A stretch of DNA of 64,000 bases from Desmodus rotundus (Eukaryota; Chordata; Mammalia; Chiroptera; Phyllostomidae): assembly GCF_022682495.2 (NCBI RefSeq), contig NC_071391.1, forward strand, positions 40,949,998 to 41,013,997, in the 5' to 3' direction. Position 1 is the first letter of the stretch, and each line of letters opens with the position of its first letter. The translations under genes were made by a program, and so were the position numbers. A model generated the notes under the pieces. The model made no database searches, was not told the origin of the DNA, and worked only from the letters and a program-made list of their open reading frames with translations. Of this stretch, positions 1 through 11,350 are shown one piece after another.

Positions 1-559
1 GTCAGGCAGCCCTGGCATGGAATTTGGAGCAAAGACTTATTAAGGAACAGCAGAGAGGTGCCAGATATTCCCCCAGAGCATCCAGATCCAGGGTAGGCAT
101 CCGCTAAGGAAGGCTGGGCTGGGGTAGATAAGAGCAGGAACCAAGGCAGAGCCCATAGTGGGTGCTGCCCTGCTGGTCAGAGGTAGCATCCCTCCATTTC
201 GAACTCTGAGTGGGACAAGCTCAGGCCTTGTTCCCTCTACCTACTTCCTAATATAAAGCACAAAGCTTTTAAGGAGTTCGGGCTGAGAAAAGCTAAGTCT
301 GGCCAGTTTGAAGACAGCCAGACAAAGACCTAATGCGGGACCGCCCAGAGTGCCTCGGTCCTCAGCTGCCTACAAAAGGTAGGAAAAAGGAGTGCGGACT
401 TTGCAGTTCAGCTTAAAAAATAAACCTGTGAAACAGAGCCAGCCCCCCTTACCCCCCTCCTCGCTCCAGCATTAGCAGGAGGAGCTGAAACATTTGTTCA
501 GAGAGAGAGAGAGGGGGAAAAAAACCCTAAGTGCTTCTGCTTCCTTTTTTTTGCCAAAT
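1..559. other. Intergenic, no gene recognised
   Basis: Mostly unique sequence with a purine run near 500-530. No exon, RNA gene or clear repeat is seen. The 3' end of LMO1 would be expected somewhere to the left by synteny, but no LIM-domain coding sequence is present here. Confidence 0.5.
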
Positions 560-1075
560 CATGCAGAAGATGCTGGCAGCTGCAAAGATTCAATTATGCA
601 CAATGCAAAAAATCATTTACAAAAATAATGGCACTTGAAAAAAATGGCCTCTCCAGAAATGGCGTGGAACAATAAATCCGTTAATTAGCTAATTAATATT
701 CAATTGGGGTCAGTGGGCTTAATAGAACCTTTCTTGGAGACCCAAGAAATTCTAAACTGCCGTGAGGCGCCTGCCCACTGCCATTATCTCCGGCGAGCAG
801 GCCCTTATCAGGCTGCCAGCTGTCCCCAAACAATGCGGGTCCTTATCAGCTGGGGCAGCAGCCCTGGCCGCTTGCTCCAGCTCCCTCCGCCCAGAGGAGC
901 ATGCAGCCTCTTGGTAATTGATATACGGCACAGCTTTGTCTAAGGCTGTTTGCTCTGCTGGTATTTAAGGCAGCGCGGGCCCCCTGATTGATTGCCATTG
1001 GCCAAGTTTCTGCCAACAGTGACAATCAGTCATTGAGGAACCAGCCAATGGCAGCATCTACCACTCTTGATGCCT
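560..1075. promoter_or_regulatory. Candidate conserved non-coding element with homeodomain palindrome
   Basis: Repeat-free block with a perfect 16-bp palindrome TTAATTAGCTAATTAA (681-696). Nearby are AATTATGCA (592-600), two CTTATCAG GATA-type motifs (about 804 and 842), CAGCTG E-boxes, and CCATTGG plus CCAATGG inverted CCAAT motifs near 1006 and 1045. The density of motifs without a reading frame suggests an enhancer. Conservation itself is not visible from one sequence. Confidence 0.45.
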
Positions 1076-1239
1076 TAGTCATCGGGGCCAGGCCAGAGGC
1101 CTGACACGTGGCAACATGGCCCACTTGGGTTTAACTTGAGTTTTGTTGCCCTCCTCAATGGGAACATGATCCCGCACAGACAGATTTGCATGGGTGGCCA
1201 GCATTCCAGCCCTGCTTGGCTGAGAGGTTGGACCAGGCC

Positions 1240-1401
1240 TGTGCTACTCTAAGTGTGGCCCATGGGCCTGCAGCACCCATCACCTTGGAACTTGTTAGAA
1301 ACAAATTCTCAGGCCCTACCTTGGATCTCCTGAGTCTGAGACAGGTGGGAGCCCAGGAACCTATGCTTTAGTAAGCCCTCTAGATGGTTCTGGTGCACAT
1401 G
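1240..1401 (-). mobile_element. MER5A-like hAT relic, left part
   Basis: The segment resembles the mammalian MER5A consensus (AACTTGTTAGAAA, CTCAGGCCCTACC). It is interrupted after GGTGCACATG by a VES SINE and resumes at about 1615-1632 with a degenerate terminal piece. A second MER5-like stretch in the other orientation may follow at about 1650-1720. Confidence 0.6.
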
Positions 1402-1614
1402 AAAAAATTATTTTATTTTAGAGGGAGAGGAAGAGGGGGAGAGAGAGAGAGAAAAACATCTATGTGAGACAAATATCGATTGGTTGCCTCCTACACCCAC
1501 CCTGACAGGGGATCACACCTGGAACCTAGGTATATGTCCTGACTAGGGATCGAACCTGCAACTTTTTGGTGTATGGGACTATGCTCCAACCAACTGAGCC
1601 ACCCAGCCAGGGCT
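1402..1614 (-). mobile_element. VES SINE (antisense)
   Basis: The antisense copy begins with the reversed tail and a purine block, then runs through the reversed B-box region (GGGATCGAACCTGCAAC) and ends in CACCCAGCCAGGGCT, the reverse of the VES start. It splits an older MER5A-like element. Confidence 0.9.
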
Positions 1615-1745
1615 AAAATTTAAGAAGCAATGGACAAGATCAGAGTTCCCACTCCTGGCTGTGTCTTAGAATCACATGGGGTGGGGGAGAATTTAACATA
1701 CAAATTCCTGGGTAATGGGGTGGAGAGTCACTTTCCCTCACCCAC

Positions 1746-3834
1746 TGAGGTGTGTGTTCTGAGCACTGCTGGACACTCAGGGAATTGTAGGACTGGTCAG
1801 CAGAGAGGCAGGATAACAGGCTGCCATGGTCATGGTCCATTGGGAGTCCTGTTCAGTAGAACCAGGCTGCACGCATCCGACAGTGTAGACAAGCCCCGGC
1901 TATGCAGGATTTATGCTTCAGAAACCCACTTGGAAGCCACTAGGTATTCAGAATGCATTTTCCACAGAAATGATGCCCACACGGGAGGATGGGTCCCCAG
2001 GCTAACCCCTAGGTACCATGAGACCCATAGGGAAGCTGTCTCGGCACATCTCCTTAACAGAAGGGTCCACGGGATGGGGAAGAGAAGAGGAAATAGAGAA
2101 AGTCAGGGAAGAAGAGGGTGGAGGGGGAACTTATCCATTCTCTTTCCAAGGCTGACAATACAGAGTCAGGCCTCAGCTACCTTCTCAGTGGGCAAAGTTT
2201 CCTCAGTGTCCTTCCTGTCCCTCCTGCCCTACCTTCTCTCTTCACCCCCTGAACCATCCTCTGTCATTGCAGCTTCCCGGGCCTGCCCATGCTCATAGGG
2301 TTCAGAGTGCCACAGCTCTGCCTTTTCCCTGCCTTCCCCTAGCCCAGACCCAACTATCCAGAGTCACAAGCACTCAGGGGACAGCTTGGTGGTGTCTCCA
2401 CAAGTGAAACAGCAAGCCTGGGCCACTGAGGGAGAAGGGCTTTAAGGGGCCTGAATTTGGAGCCAGCCTAGGATGAGGAAGTAGGGAGAATCCCCACCTT
2501 GATCATACCCCACCTGCTCTCAGATTCTGCCCAAGAGTTAGTCAAGCAATAGAAACCAAGAGGCCATAGGTAGGGGCAAACACCAGGCATAACCAAATTC
2601 AGGCTCAGTGCCCTAGATCCCATGCAGTAGGGGAAATGTCTACAGATTGCTGGGCCATCATCCTTCAAGAACCAAGGTCAGGTGCAAGGAGGGCTGAGCA
2701 TCAGCAAGTGATAGGGTCCCAGCCACAGAAGCTGGAGATGGGGCTGTTGGGGCAAAGCTGGTCTGCCCAAAGGGCAGATCTAAGCTTAGGAAGCTGGCAT
2801 CCTGGGCAGGTGAATGAGTGGGGCCTTGAGCTCCATTACAAGTTAGGGTAAAGTAATCAGCCCTGGGGCCCAAGGCAAGGACCAGATGCGATACTGAGTG
2901 AGACTGAAGTGATACCTCCTGGGCCACATGGAGGCCACAGGTGGAGTTTAGCAGCCAAGGAGAAAGGAAGGAAGGAAGCCCAGGGAAGGCCACTGGCTAA
3001 TCTGAACAGTTCCTTTGTCTTTAAATGTGACTCAGCAGCTGAGGCTCAATGGGCTGCTCTTCCCAGTTGTTTCAGTCTTGAGGCGCAGCCTTCAGGCCCT
3101 TGACCTCTGCTTGGGAGAATGAACAGGTGTTAGGTGTTTCTAGAGCTGCCCCTGGCCTTGGGGTGGGAGTGAGGCTCAGTGGCATGTTCCACCCATGGGG
3201 GCTGTTGGAGTCACCAGCACTCAGCACGGGAAGGATGCTTGGGGACCCAACCAAATGATCCCTTCATCGGCGTCCTCCCTGGGGCTCTCAGTGTATCAGA
3301 AGGCTGTGGAAGAATATTAAGGCAAGTATCCATCATTCTTCTCTCTGCTCAGTGAAATGACTGCCATTTTGATGTATTAACAAACCCTAATGGGAAAAAT
3401 CACCTTGCATTAAGTAAGCAAATCATGGATTTAAGAACCCAGGGATTTGCACAAGTCCTAACCTACCAAGTTAGCGATTAGCCTCTAAAGCTGCCCAGAA
3501 TCCCCAAACAGTCCCTTCTCCCACATGTGTGCACACCAATGACCTTTACCCTCATGGGTCTTCTTGCTCCCTCACTGAGCAACTCTGCTTCTTTGGACCA
3601 CTTGGGTTTGACCCGCCTCATCAAATCTTGGGATTGGAGGCCAAAGGTGAGCTAGAGTGTTGGCCCCACTCCCTTTGGGATCCCAGGTTGGAGGTGCTGT
3701 TCTGCACAAGCCAGTTTGAGAGCAAAACACCCCAATTTTCTTTTCCCAAATCAAATCTGCTCTGGTTACATTTCAGGAGGCTGCTGGATGCCAGCCCCTC
3801 TTGGAGAGGCTCCCGTGGCCAGCTGTTGGTGGGA
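1746..3834. other. Intergenic, no gene recognised
   Basis: Unique-looking sequence. Reading frames here, including a 222-codon one at 1630-2298, overlap repeats and show no protein family. A short AT-rich non-repetitive patch at about 3350-3480 could be conserved regulatory DNA. Confidence 0.5.
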
Positions 3835-3950
3835 GAAAGAGAAAGAGAGGCAGTAAGAGGCAGTGACAGGCAGAGACATGGAGAGGCAGACATTGAGAGA
3901 TACAGAGGCACATTGGGAGAGAGTGAGTTGGTTTGTGTGAGGGTAAGGGG
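3835..3950. repeat. Purine-rich low-complexity tract
   Basis: Irregular GAGA/GGCA-rich repeats, one of whose frames gives a Ser/Leu/Cys-rich peptide on the other strand. No coding signal. Confidence 0.6.
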
Positions 3951-3957
3951 GAGCTCT

Positions 3958-4160
3958 CAGGGGTATCCAGCCTTTTGGCATCTCTGCACCACACCAGAAG
4001 AAGAAGAGTTGTCTTGGGCCACGCATTAAATACATTGCAATATATAATCACAAAAAAAAATCCTCATACTGTTTTAAGTAAATTTATGATTTTGTGTTGG
4101 GCTGCAGTGACAGCCATACTGGGCTACATGTGGCCTGCAGGCCGCAGGTTGGACACCCTG
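3958..4160. mobile_element. Short hAT-like DNA transposon relic
   Basis: A 203-bp unit with imperfect inverted ends (CAGGGGTATCCAGCC and, reversed, CAGGGTGTCCAACC) and an internal TTGTCTTGGGCCACGCATTAAATAC segment. I recall similar sequence as a mammalian DNA-transposon repeat but cannot name the family. No clear 8-bp target duplication is visible. Confidence 0.5.
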
Positions 4161-4314
4161 AATCCCTATTCTTGAGAGTATTCTTTCCTGTCTCTAATCT
4201 TGAGAGTCCGGCTTCCTGTGAGACCAGAATGGGTTCTTCTTTGGGCAGAGGAAGGGCTAAGCTTGCTCTCATTTTCCTTTGCCACTTGTCCCTAAAACTT
4301 CAGAACCTGAGACC

Positions 4315-4395
4315 AGTATCCATCCTGACCTTACAGATGAAGAAGCTGAGGCTGCCCAAGGACACACTGCACACACTGAGTCAGGCGCTGGGTCA
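4315..4395 (-). repeat. MIR fragment (antisense)
   Basis: CTTACAGATGAAGAAGCTGAGG followed by a degenerate GCCCAAGG block matches the antisense MIR core. Confidence 0.6.
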
Positions 4396-4599
4396 GTACA
4401 ACACTCTGGGAACGGCCCTCTCCTTTCACCTCTCACTCTCTACCCACTGCCCAGCCCCTCACTCCCCTCACCTGTCTCTGTGCAGGGGAGTCCAGGCCCC
4501 ACCACCAGGGGAAGGAAAGTTTCTACTCACCTGAAAACCAGCAGTAGGAGCAGGAGGCCCTGAGTGCGCCTGCGGAGTCTGGAGCTCCTTCAACTTCAC

Positions 4600-4830
4600 G
4601 ACTAATTGCAGAGAGGCAGTGGGCGGGCTCTTGGCAAGCGATTAACTGTCCCACGGCATGAATAATTTGCATAGAAAATGCTTTATTTTGGCAATCTATT
4701 AAAGGACCCACAGTGCTGTGGCTTATCTCGGTCTCACAGCACGGAGAAGGCTTGGCTATCTCGTTAAGTTCTGTTGATGCATAACAATTTGAAATGGGCA
4801 CAAGCTACTATGACATTTAAAGATGCCTTC
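4600..4830. promoter_or_regulatory. Candidate conserved non-coding element
   Basis: Non-repetitive AT-rich block with CGACTAATTGCAG, GCGATTAAC, AATAATTTGCAT (octamer-like) and TTGATGCATAAC. No frame or repeat explains it. Enhancer role is inferred. Confidence 0.35.
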
Positions 4831-5114
4831 ACTTAATTATATTACACAAACATGGGGTTGTTTATCCTTGGGAATAAAGTCTTTTTGAAGTCAAAGTTGG
4901 CATGTGCATAAAGGAGGGCATTTTAACTGATTTTTCAAGAGGGGGCCTCCTCACTTCAAACTTGGGGGACTGTTGCATTTCCCTAGGGCCTCGTAACACA
5001 GAGGGTTCTATGGCTGAGATGCAGACTTTGAGATTGGTTCTCTTGTTCTTCGTCTTCTCTGGGGGTGGCCTACAGTTTGGCACTTAACACAAAATTGTGA
5101 AAAGAAAAGCTTAT

Positions 5115-5195
5115 TAGAGCGAGGAAAAGAGACTCGCTGTGTGACCTTGGGTGAGCCCCTCCCCTTCTCTGAGCCTCCATTGCTCTTGTGCAACA
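5115..5195 (+). repeat. MIR core fragment (sense)
   Basis: GCTGTGTGACCTTGGGTGAG followed by CTTCTCTGAGCCTCC is the MIR core read in the sense direction. Confidence 0.7.
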
Positions 5196-5929
5196 TGTGG
5201 GGTGGGACTTTCCTGCTCTCAGGGAGTGACTGGCAAACCACAGCGTGTTTCTGCTTTCTCTTCACCACTCAGCTTCTTGGCACTGTAAATAAAAGTATAG
5301 CCTCTTTGTTCAAAGCCAAAGGAAATTCAGGGTCCCCAACAGACTCGTTCTCAAGCCTGGAAACGTGCTGGAGGAGGGAGGTGAGGGAAGAGAGGAAGGG
5401 CTGGGAGCCGCAGCAGGTGTTGGTCCAGTTTTGCTCTGCCAAGCCAGAGGCCCCAGGAGACTACAGAGCTAGCAGCCTTGCCTCGCTTCCTTGAAAACTC
5501 GGAATTGTGTCCTGGAGGGAGGGAGTGCAACAGAGCCCTAGGGGCATTGAGAAAAATCCATGGAGCCCCGGGAAGCCTGCCTTGCCGACAGGTGCTCTCG
5601 GAAAAGCTGACAGGTGCTATCTAGCTCTTCACCCCTGGGCATCAGAGAGGAGACCAGTGCTGCTGTGGGAGAGGCTCTGGACACAAGGTTAGGTGGGCTG
5701 GTTTCTGGCAGCTTAGAGCCTTTGTTGTTTCTGGGGACAGAGTAGGTCGTTCAAGAGAAAAAGAGGACAAGAAAGGAGGGCTTTGTCTAGGGCCCTGTGT
5801 TCCTCCTGGATTCAAGCCTTCTGGAAAACAGACTCTCTTCCCACCTCCCAGTCCCCTTCTCTGCCCTCTGGGTCTGAGGATTGCACGCTTCCCAGCTCAT
5901 GGTCAACGTGCTCCTGCTTCTGCCTCTTC

Positions 5930-6060
5930 CTGGCACTTAAAAAACATGTATTTGTGATTAATGGACACATTATCTGTGATTAAGTATAGAGATAATTCTC
6001 ATTCCATTGTGATTTCCTAGAAATAAAACTCTGTTAAAATAATCGAGAGAGTATCAATCA
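5930..6060. promoter_or_regulatory. Candidate conserved non-coding element
   Basis: Repeat-free block with two TGTGATTAA copies about 22 bp apart, TATCTGTGATTAAG, and CATTAATAGTTAAC just after. Resembles a cluster of homeodomain/GATA-type sites. Confidence 0.35.
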
Positions 6061-6354
6061 GCATTAATAGTTAACTTCATGCTTACCCGATGTACACCCC
6101 TTTGAATAAGACCTAAGGGAATGCCAAGTCCTAGACACCATCAGGCCACTCCTTGGCTGGCCTTTAACTGTCGTCTCTCACTGCCAGCTCTAACGTGATT
6201 GTCTTTAGTCCCGAGTAAACTAAGCCTCTGAGTATGTAAACGCTGAGTCAAAACCCTCCTGGATGCTAGAAAGAGCTTCATCTCCAAATGTTAGTAAGAG
6301 GCAAACAGTTGAGAAGACAGAACTCACTGTTAGGCCTGCACCATCTGGATGAGA

Positions 6355-6660
6355 AGAAACACAGCTACCACGTACTAAGCACTCATTCTGTACCAACCCC
6401 TGTGCTGAGCACTTTGATGTTGTATGTTAAACCATATAACATCAGTGTTTTTATAGTTCAAAAATGGCCAACTGGTTGTAATCTTACGCGGTTCGACTTA
6501 ATTATCTCTTTTAATTCTTACCACATTACACATTAGGAAAATGAGGCACAGAAATTAAATAATTTACCCAAATTGCAGAGCAAGTAAGTGGGGCCAGCTG
6601 CCATCTTTGGAAAACCAAGAGCTCTGACTCCACAGGCATCTAGCCCTGACACTATTCCTA
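6355..6660 (-). repeat. MIR element (antisense)
   Basis: Reads ACTAAGCACTCATTCTG, GAAAATGAGGCACAG and AAGTAAGTGG in order, the layout of an antisense MIR. Confidence 0.75.
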
Positions 6661-6689
6661 CTACCAAAATGTCCCATAAGTATTCCACA

Positions 6690-6785
6690 TGCTCGATCGA
6701 CAAATGTGTTTAAACTGAACCTGGTACAAACTGTGCACTCAACTGATGTTCATTGAATCAATGTATGAATAAAGGACTGATGACA
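6690..6785 (+). repeat. Possible L2 3' end
   Basis: GATGTTCATTGAATCAATG plus AATAAAG resembles the L2 3' tail (TTGTTGAATGAATG). Short and weak. Confidence 0.4.
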
Positions 6786-7429
6786 GGGTGCCTGAGGCTC
6801 CGATATTGGAGTTGTGCGCAGAAACAGGCCGGCCAGAAACGGCTGAGCTATTGAACACTGGGCTGAGGCTCCTCTCATGCTCCTCTGCCAATCTGCCCCC
6901 AACCAGGTTCATATTTAGAGTTAAATATGGGGCCAGACATGGCAAGAGGGGTGGGTAGGGGGAGACAGACCCAGGAACTGCATGGCTGGGGCAGAGTACT
7001 GGGCTAGGGCGTCATCTGGGAAGAGCAGAGGCAGGGAAAAGGGGGTGAGCAGAGCCATCACACTATAAGCCGCTGTGACTAGGTTGGGAGAGTAGAGCCT
7101 CCCTGTATCCAGAGTCCCCATCCAGATCAGCTGCAAGCAGACTGTAAGTGGTCCACTAACATCAGAGAAACCTTGCGCCACATGTACTTTTGGAGCACTG
7201 CGAGTCTTCTTGGTCTGAGCCCCAGGTCTGCTCTCTGGGCTTAGGTCGAATCTGTCCTCTCACAGCCACCCAAACCTCAACTTCTTCTCTTCTCTTAATG
7301 TTGCCCCATGACAATGCCCAGGGGCTCAGGTTGGGCATCTTTAGTGGCCATCTCTAGAGGGAGGGAAAGGCACGTGGGCAGTGGTACAGCAGCTCCAGGG
7401 GGTGCCCCACGGTCCCATGCAAGGTATAA

Positions 7430-7720
7430 ATCAGTGGGCTGGGCTACAATTTATATATTTTTCAAGTTTTGGTCAAGTATAGCTCTGAAATTGAAAACTG
7501 TTAAATGACACATAGCTGTACAATAATTATAGCTACTCTGTTGAACAGCTTCCAACAACAAGAGATGGATGCAGTTAGCGTGATTGTTGCTTTCAGTTTT
7601 GCATTGAGTGGCGTTTGCACAAGGTAGTGATTGATTAGCAGATGCTGACGCTGCGCATTTCCCTCCCTTTGGGTAGCCAGCCGCATTGCACACAGTGATG
7701 ATGGCAGTCCACGGTGACAA
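7430..7720. promoter_or_regulatory. Candidate conserved non-coding element
   Basis: AT-moderate, non-repetitive stretch with AGTGATTGATTAGCAG, ACAATAATTATAGC and several Oct- and homeodomain-like cores. No exon-like frame with flanking splice sites is seen. Confidence 0.35.
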
Positions 7721-8094
7721 GGTCCAGAAGAGGCACTTGGTGCAGTTGGAGGCTTCAGACTCCAGGCTGTTTCCTTGAGGCCCAGAGGGATGGGTGGATG
7801 GGAGCCAAAGGAAGAACAGCTAATCCCTGGGGAATAGCAGGTGATGGAGTATCCCACCCTTCTTGGGCCTAAAACCTCCAGATCTGTGTAACTTGTAGGG
7901 TCTTTTGAAGAAAGAAGTTCAGTTTCATCGATGACTTACTTGGCATCTATGTACTTCCCTCACTGTGTCCTGGGGGACTACAGAGAAGAATCACCCACAT
8001 GCTCTGCTATCACCGAGCTTGCATATTTTGCCTGGCTAAGACCTTATCTTATCTTGGATGCCACATTTGATATCATTACCATCACAGTCCTACT

Positions 8095-8295
8095 CCCGTG
8101 CACCATGTTTTATGATTTGTAAAATTCTTTCAATTTATTGAGTTATTTAAATTTGCAATGACCCTATAAAGACAGAGATCATTATTCTCAGGGGAGACTG
8201 AGACTCAAGAGTAGGTGACCTTTTCAAGCTCACTCAACAAGTCAGTGATGATTAAGGGCACCAGTGTTTAATTCTGAGTCCAGAACTCTTCCCAC
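8095..8295 (-). repeat. MIR element (antisense)
   Basis: ACCCTATAAAGACAGAGATC, GGGGAGACTGAGACTC, and a CAACAAGTCAGTGA block follow the antisense MIR order. Confidence 0.65.
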
Positions 8296-8527
8296 AAAAG
8301 CAAGCTACCTCCTGGATGGGATGGTGGGAGGTGGAGAACTCTGCTCTGCCAGGATTGACCTAGTGTGGTGTGAGCAGGGTAGAACTCATCTGGCCTTTGG
8401 GACCCACCCAGACAGCCTGAGACTTCAGGAAGCCAGGGTGCAAATAGCCTCATCTGGATGAAGAAAGCAACAACGGGTCAAATCCTCTTCCAGATATGCC
8501 CACACCTGTATGAGTGTCCTGAGTCAT

Positions 8528-8600
8528 TTGTCATTCATTCAATAAATATCAACTGAGATCCTAGCATGTGCCACACACTGTCCTGCAGGACATCCTGGAT
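8528..8600 (-). repeat. L2 tail (antisense)
   Basis: GTCATTCATTCAATAAATATC with a degenerate CTAGCATGTGCCACACACTG is the reversed L2 3' end. Confidence 0.6.
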
Positions 8601-9804
8601 GTGTAGGACATCCTGTCACAACCTCCAGACTCTCCCTCTCCCTTATCCCGCCTTCAGTCTGGTTATCCCAACCCAGAAAGGGAAGGTTACCATAAGCAGC
8701 TCAGTGCACTTGTCCATGAGAGGAACAGGCCAGGAAGGAAGGCAGAAGGCCCCACCCACCTCCTCTTTTCCTAGGAACATTCTCTTTTCCTCTAGGAGAA
8801 TCCAGGGGAAACCTGCCCTCACCCCCCTCTCCCCATAATTTAAATCAATCTATACCCCCATCCTTTTGGCCTATGGCACCCAAAGCCAAGAAGGAATACC
8901 TGAATATTCTAAAGCTGATCAGAGAAGTCATCCAGACCCACTCTCCCTTGCTCCTTCCTCATCTGCTTTTCTGTGTGGTGCTATCTCATGGGATGCTAAC
9001 CTCTTGCACCGCAATCCACACTCTGTTCCTGCCACTATCCTTTTAATGATCTCTTTGAGTTTGTTCTGGGTGTTTCTAGTGCACGAAATTTGATTTTTCC
9101 TGAAGTTGAGTCTTATTTAGAGTTTTCCTGTCCTGCCTTGTGTGGGAGCGCCTACATGGAAATCAGACCCCCGCATCAGATACAGGGCTGCGTTCCCTGT
9201 AGGCTAAACCTAAAGAGATGATCAGTGTGGGCCATATGAAGGGTTCCATTCCTCAGGTTTTCTGATATGAGTGAATGAGATGGAAGTTAGAGAACAGGAA
9301 GGAAAATTTGAAATAGTTTCTGTGGACAGCAGGAGACCAAGATACTGGGGACCAACAAAGGGAGGGATGGGCGGTACTGAGAGCCTGCAGAAAGGAGCCC
9401 ATAGTTGGTAGTACTCTGATCCTTGTGTTTGAGTTGCCCAAACTCAGGTCCCTGGATGCAGAGAGGGAATATGAATGTTTGGCCTGACACAGGATTAGGA
9501 GTTTACTAACAAGGGCAGTGGGAAAACACAGGTCAATTGAATTGACTGTGTTGACAAGACAGTGGTAAAAGTGATGGATCAATGGAAAGATCAAGAGGAG
9601 CTGAAGCCAGGAGAAGACGAACATTTCTAGAAAAAGAAGAACTTGAAGAATTTCCAGGCTCAGAAAGGACCAAATCAGTAGAAACAGGGGCAAGAAAGTA
9701 TGAACACCCCCACAGAATATTGTAGTCACCGAGAAATACTAGAGAATGAGGCTTCAACAGGTGAAGTAGTTTGGGTACAGACAGGGTCAAGAGTGTGTTT
9801 CTAG
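8601..9804. other. Intergenic, no gene recognised
   Basis: No protein family, RNA gene or confident repeat. The 158-codon frame on the minus strand (9253-9729) is Leu/Ser/Phe-rich and has no recognisable domain. Confidence 0.5.
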
Positions 9805-10014
9805 CCCTGGCTGGTGTAGCTCAGTGGGTTGAGTGCTGGCTTGTAAACCAAAGAGTCACTGGTTTGATTCCTAGTCAGGGCACTTGCCTGGGCTGTGGGC
9901 CAGGACCCCAGTAGGGGGTACACGAGAGGCAGCCGCACACTGATGTTTCTCTCCCTCTCTTTCTCCCTCCCTTCCCCTCTCTCTATAAATAAATGAAACC
10001 TTTTCATTTATAAG
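9805..10014 (+). mobile_element. VES SINE with perfect target duplication
   Basis: Starts CCCTGGCTGGTGTAGCTCAG. An RNA polymerase III A-box-like TAGCTCAGTGGG (9817-9828) and B-box-like GGTTTGATTCC (9861-9871) show its tRNA origin. A CT-rich block and AATAAATGAAAC tail follow. A 15-bp direct repeat AGAGTGTGTTTCTAG flanks it (9790-9804, 10015-10029) without mismatch, implying a young insertion. Confidence 0.95.
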
Positions 10015-10489
10015 AGAGTGTGTTTCTAGGCAAGGGCTGCTAAAGTAGTGTGAAGGTGGGGAATGGAGCCATGTGCAGAGGGAGAAAGGAGGCTGAGCCA
10101 CTGAGAGGTCAGGGTATTAAGTGGAGCCTCCAATAGATACCAGAGCCTCTCACCTCACCACCCATCATGGCTAAGAGTGTGTCCTAGGGGACAGAAGTTT
10201 CAGGAAGCTATTGACAGCTATGAGAATTCCATGTTATATGAACAGTGAGAGCAAGGATACAGCACTTAGTGAACAAGAAGGTCCATGGTTTCCTCCCCCT
10301 GACCTCCACCCAATACCCAGCCTATAACTAAGAACATTAGATCCGTATACAAGGCTTAGGAGCGTCCTATTTACTTCTACCCACAAGAGCTCCCTTGGGC
10401 TATACTTAGGTCTCCTCTCTGGTCACCGTCTCCCTGCTTGCAAAGGAGCCTCACGGTCAGAGTTAGTAGCATGTGGGAGGTTGCAGAAA
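10015..10489. other. Intergenic, no gene recognised
   Basis: Unique-looking sequence after the SINE target duplication. Nothing recognisable. Confidence 0.5.
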
Positions 10490-10981
10490 TGGCTGCAAAT
10501 TATACTTCCTTTATTTGCCATTTTAAAATGTGACTTGTAGCCACTCCCATGAAAAATCTTTTTCCTACTTCTTGAATCTTGGGTGGTTTTGTGACTTGTT
10601 GGTCAGAAGAATATGACAGAAAAGACATTGTGCAAATTCTGAGCCTGTACCAAAAGAGGCCTTGCATGCTTCCTCTCGCTCTCTTCAAACCTTGAGCCGC
10701 CATGTGAACAATTCCAGGCTCCTTTGCCAGGTGATGTCAAACATGGAGCAGGTTGCCCCTGGTCCCCCAACCGACAGCTAGCCAACTTTCAGAAGTGGAA
10801 ATGTCAGCCATGTGAGTGATGCATCCGGCCCCTCGCTCAGCCTCCAGACAAAGGCAGACACGTGGCAAAGCTAAGCCTAGACCAATGAATCCAGGGCTAA
10901 ATCAGTAGAACCACCCAGCCAGCACATGGACTCACGAGCAATACTAAGTGGTGGTTCTTTTAAGTCCCTAATTTGGAAGAG
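10490..10981 (+). mobile_element. Old MaLR/ERVL-type LTR relic
   Basis: Carries GTGACTTGTAGCC, a GCCATGTGA motif, AGCCATGTGAGTGATGC and a GGTGGTTCTTTTAAG end that recall ancient MLT1-group LTRs. It is followed at once by a second LTR, probably inserted near its end. Non-coding. Confidence 0.5.
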
Positions 10982-11350
10982 CGTCTTAGCTTGAGCAGCT
11001 ACAACAAAATACCGTAGGCCAGGTGGCAACCAAGCAACCAACACTTTTTTCCCACAGTTCTGGAAGCTGGGAAGTCCACGATCAAGGTGCTGGCTGATTT
11101 GGTTCCTGATGAGAATTCTCTTCCTGGTTTGTAGAAAGCCACCTTCTTGTGGTAACCTCACAGGTGAAGGAGAATGAAGATCATCTCTCGTGATTCTTCT
11201 TAATAGGGCACTCATCCCATTCATGAGGTCTCCACTCTCATGACCTAATTATCTCCCAAAGGTCCCATGTCCAGATGCCATTACGTAGGGTACGTTGGGC
11301 TTCGACATATGAATCTGGAGGGGATGCAAACGATCACTGCGCAGCAGGGG
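10982..11350 (+). mobile_element. MLT1-type LTR (sense)
   Basis: GCTACAACAAAATACCGTAG, CACAGTTCTGGAAGCTGGGA, CCCATTCATGAGG and TTCGACATATGAATCTGGAGG occur in the order of the mammalian MLT1 LTR. A solo relic without viral genes. Confidence 0.75.

Noticed and set aside
2255..2297. Possible exon after a TCATTGCAG acceptor-like site
   Set aside because: No donor in frame and no family match; the pyrimidine run is likely composition.
1630..2298. 222-codon open frame
   Set aside because: Overlaps a MER5-like repeat, has no domain and no splice or promoter support; chance frame.
9817..9871. tRNA gene
   Set aside because: The A and B boxes belong to a VES SINE; there is no cloverleaf acceptor pairing.
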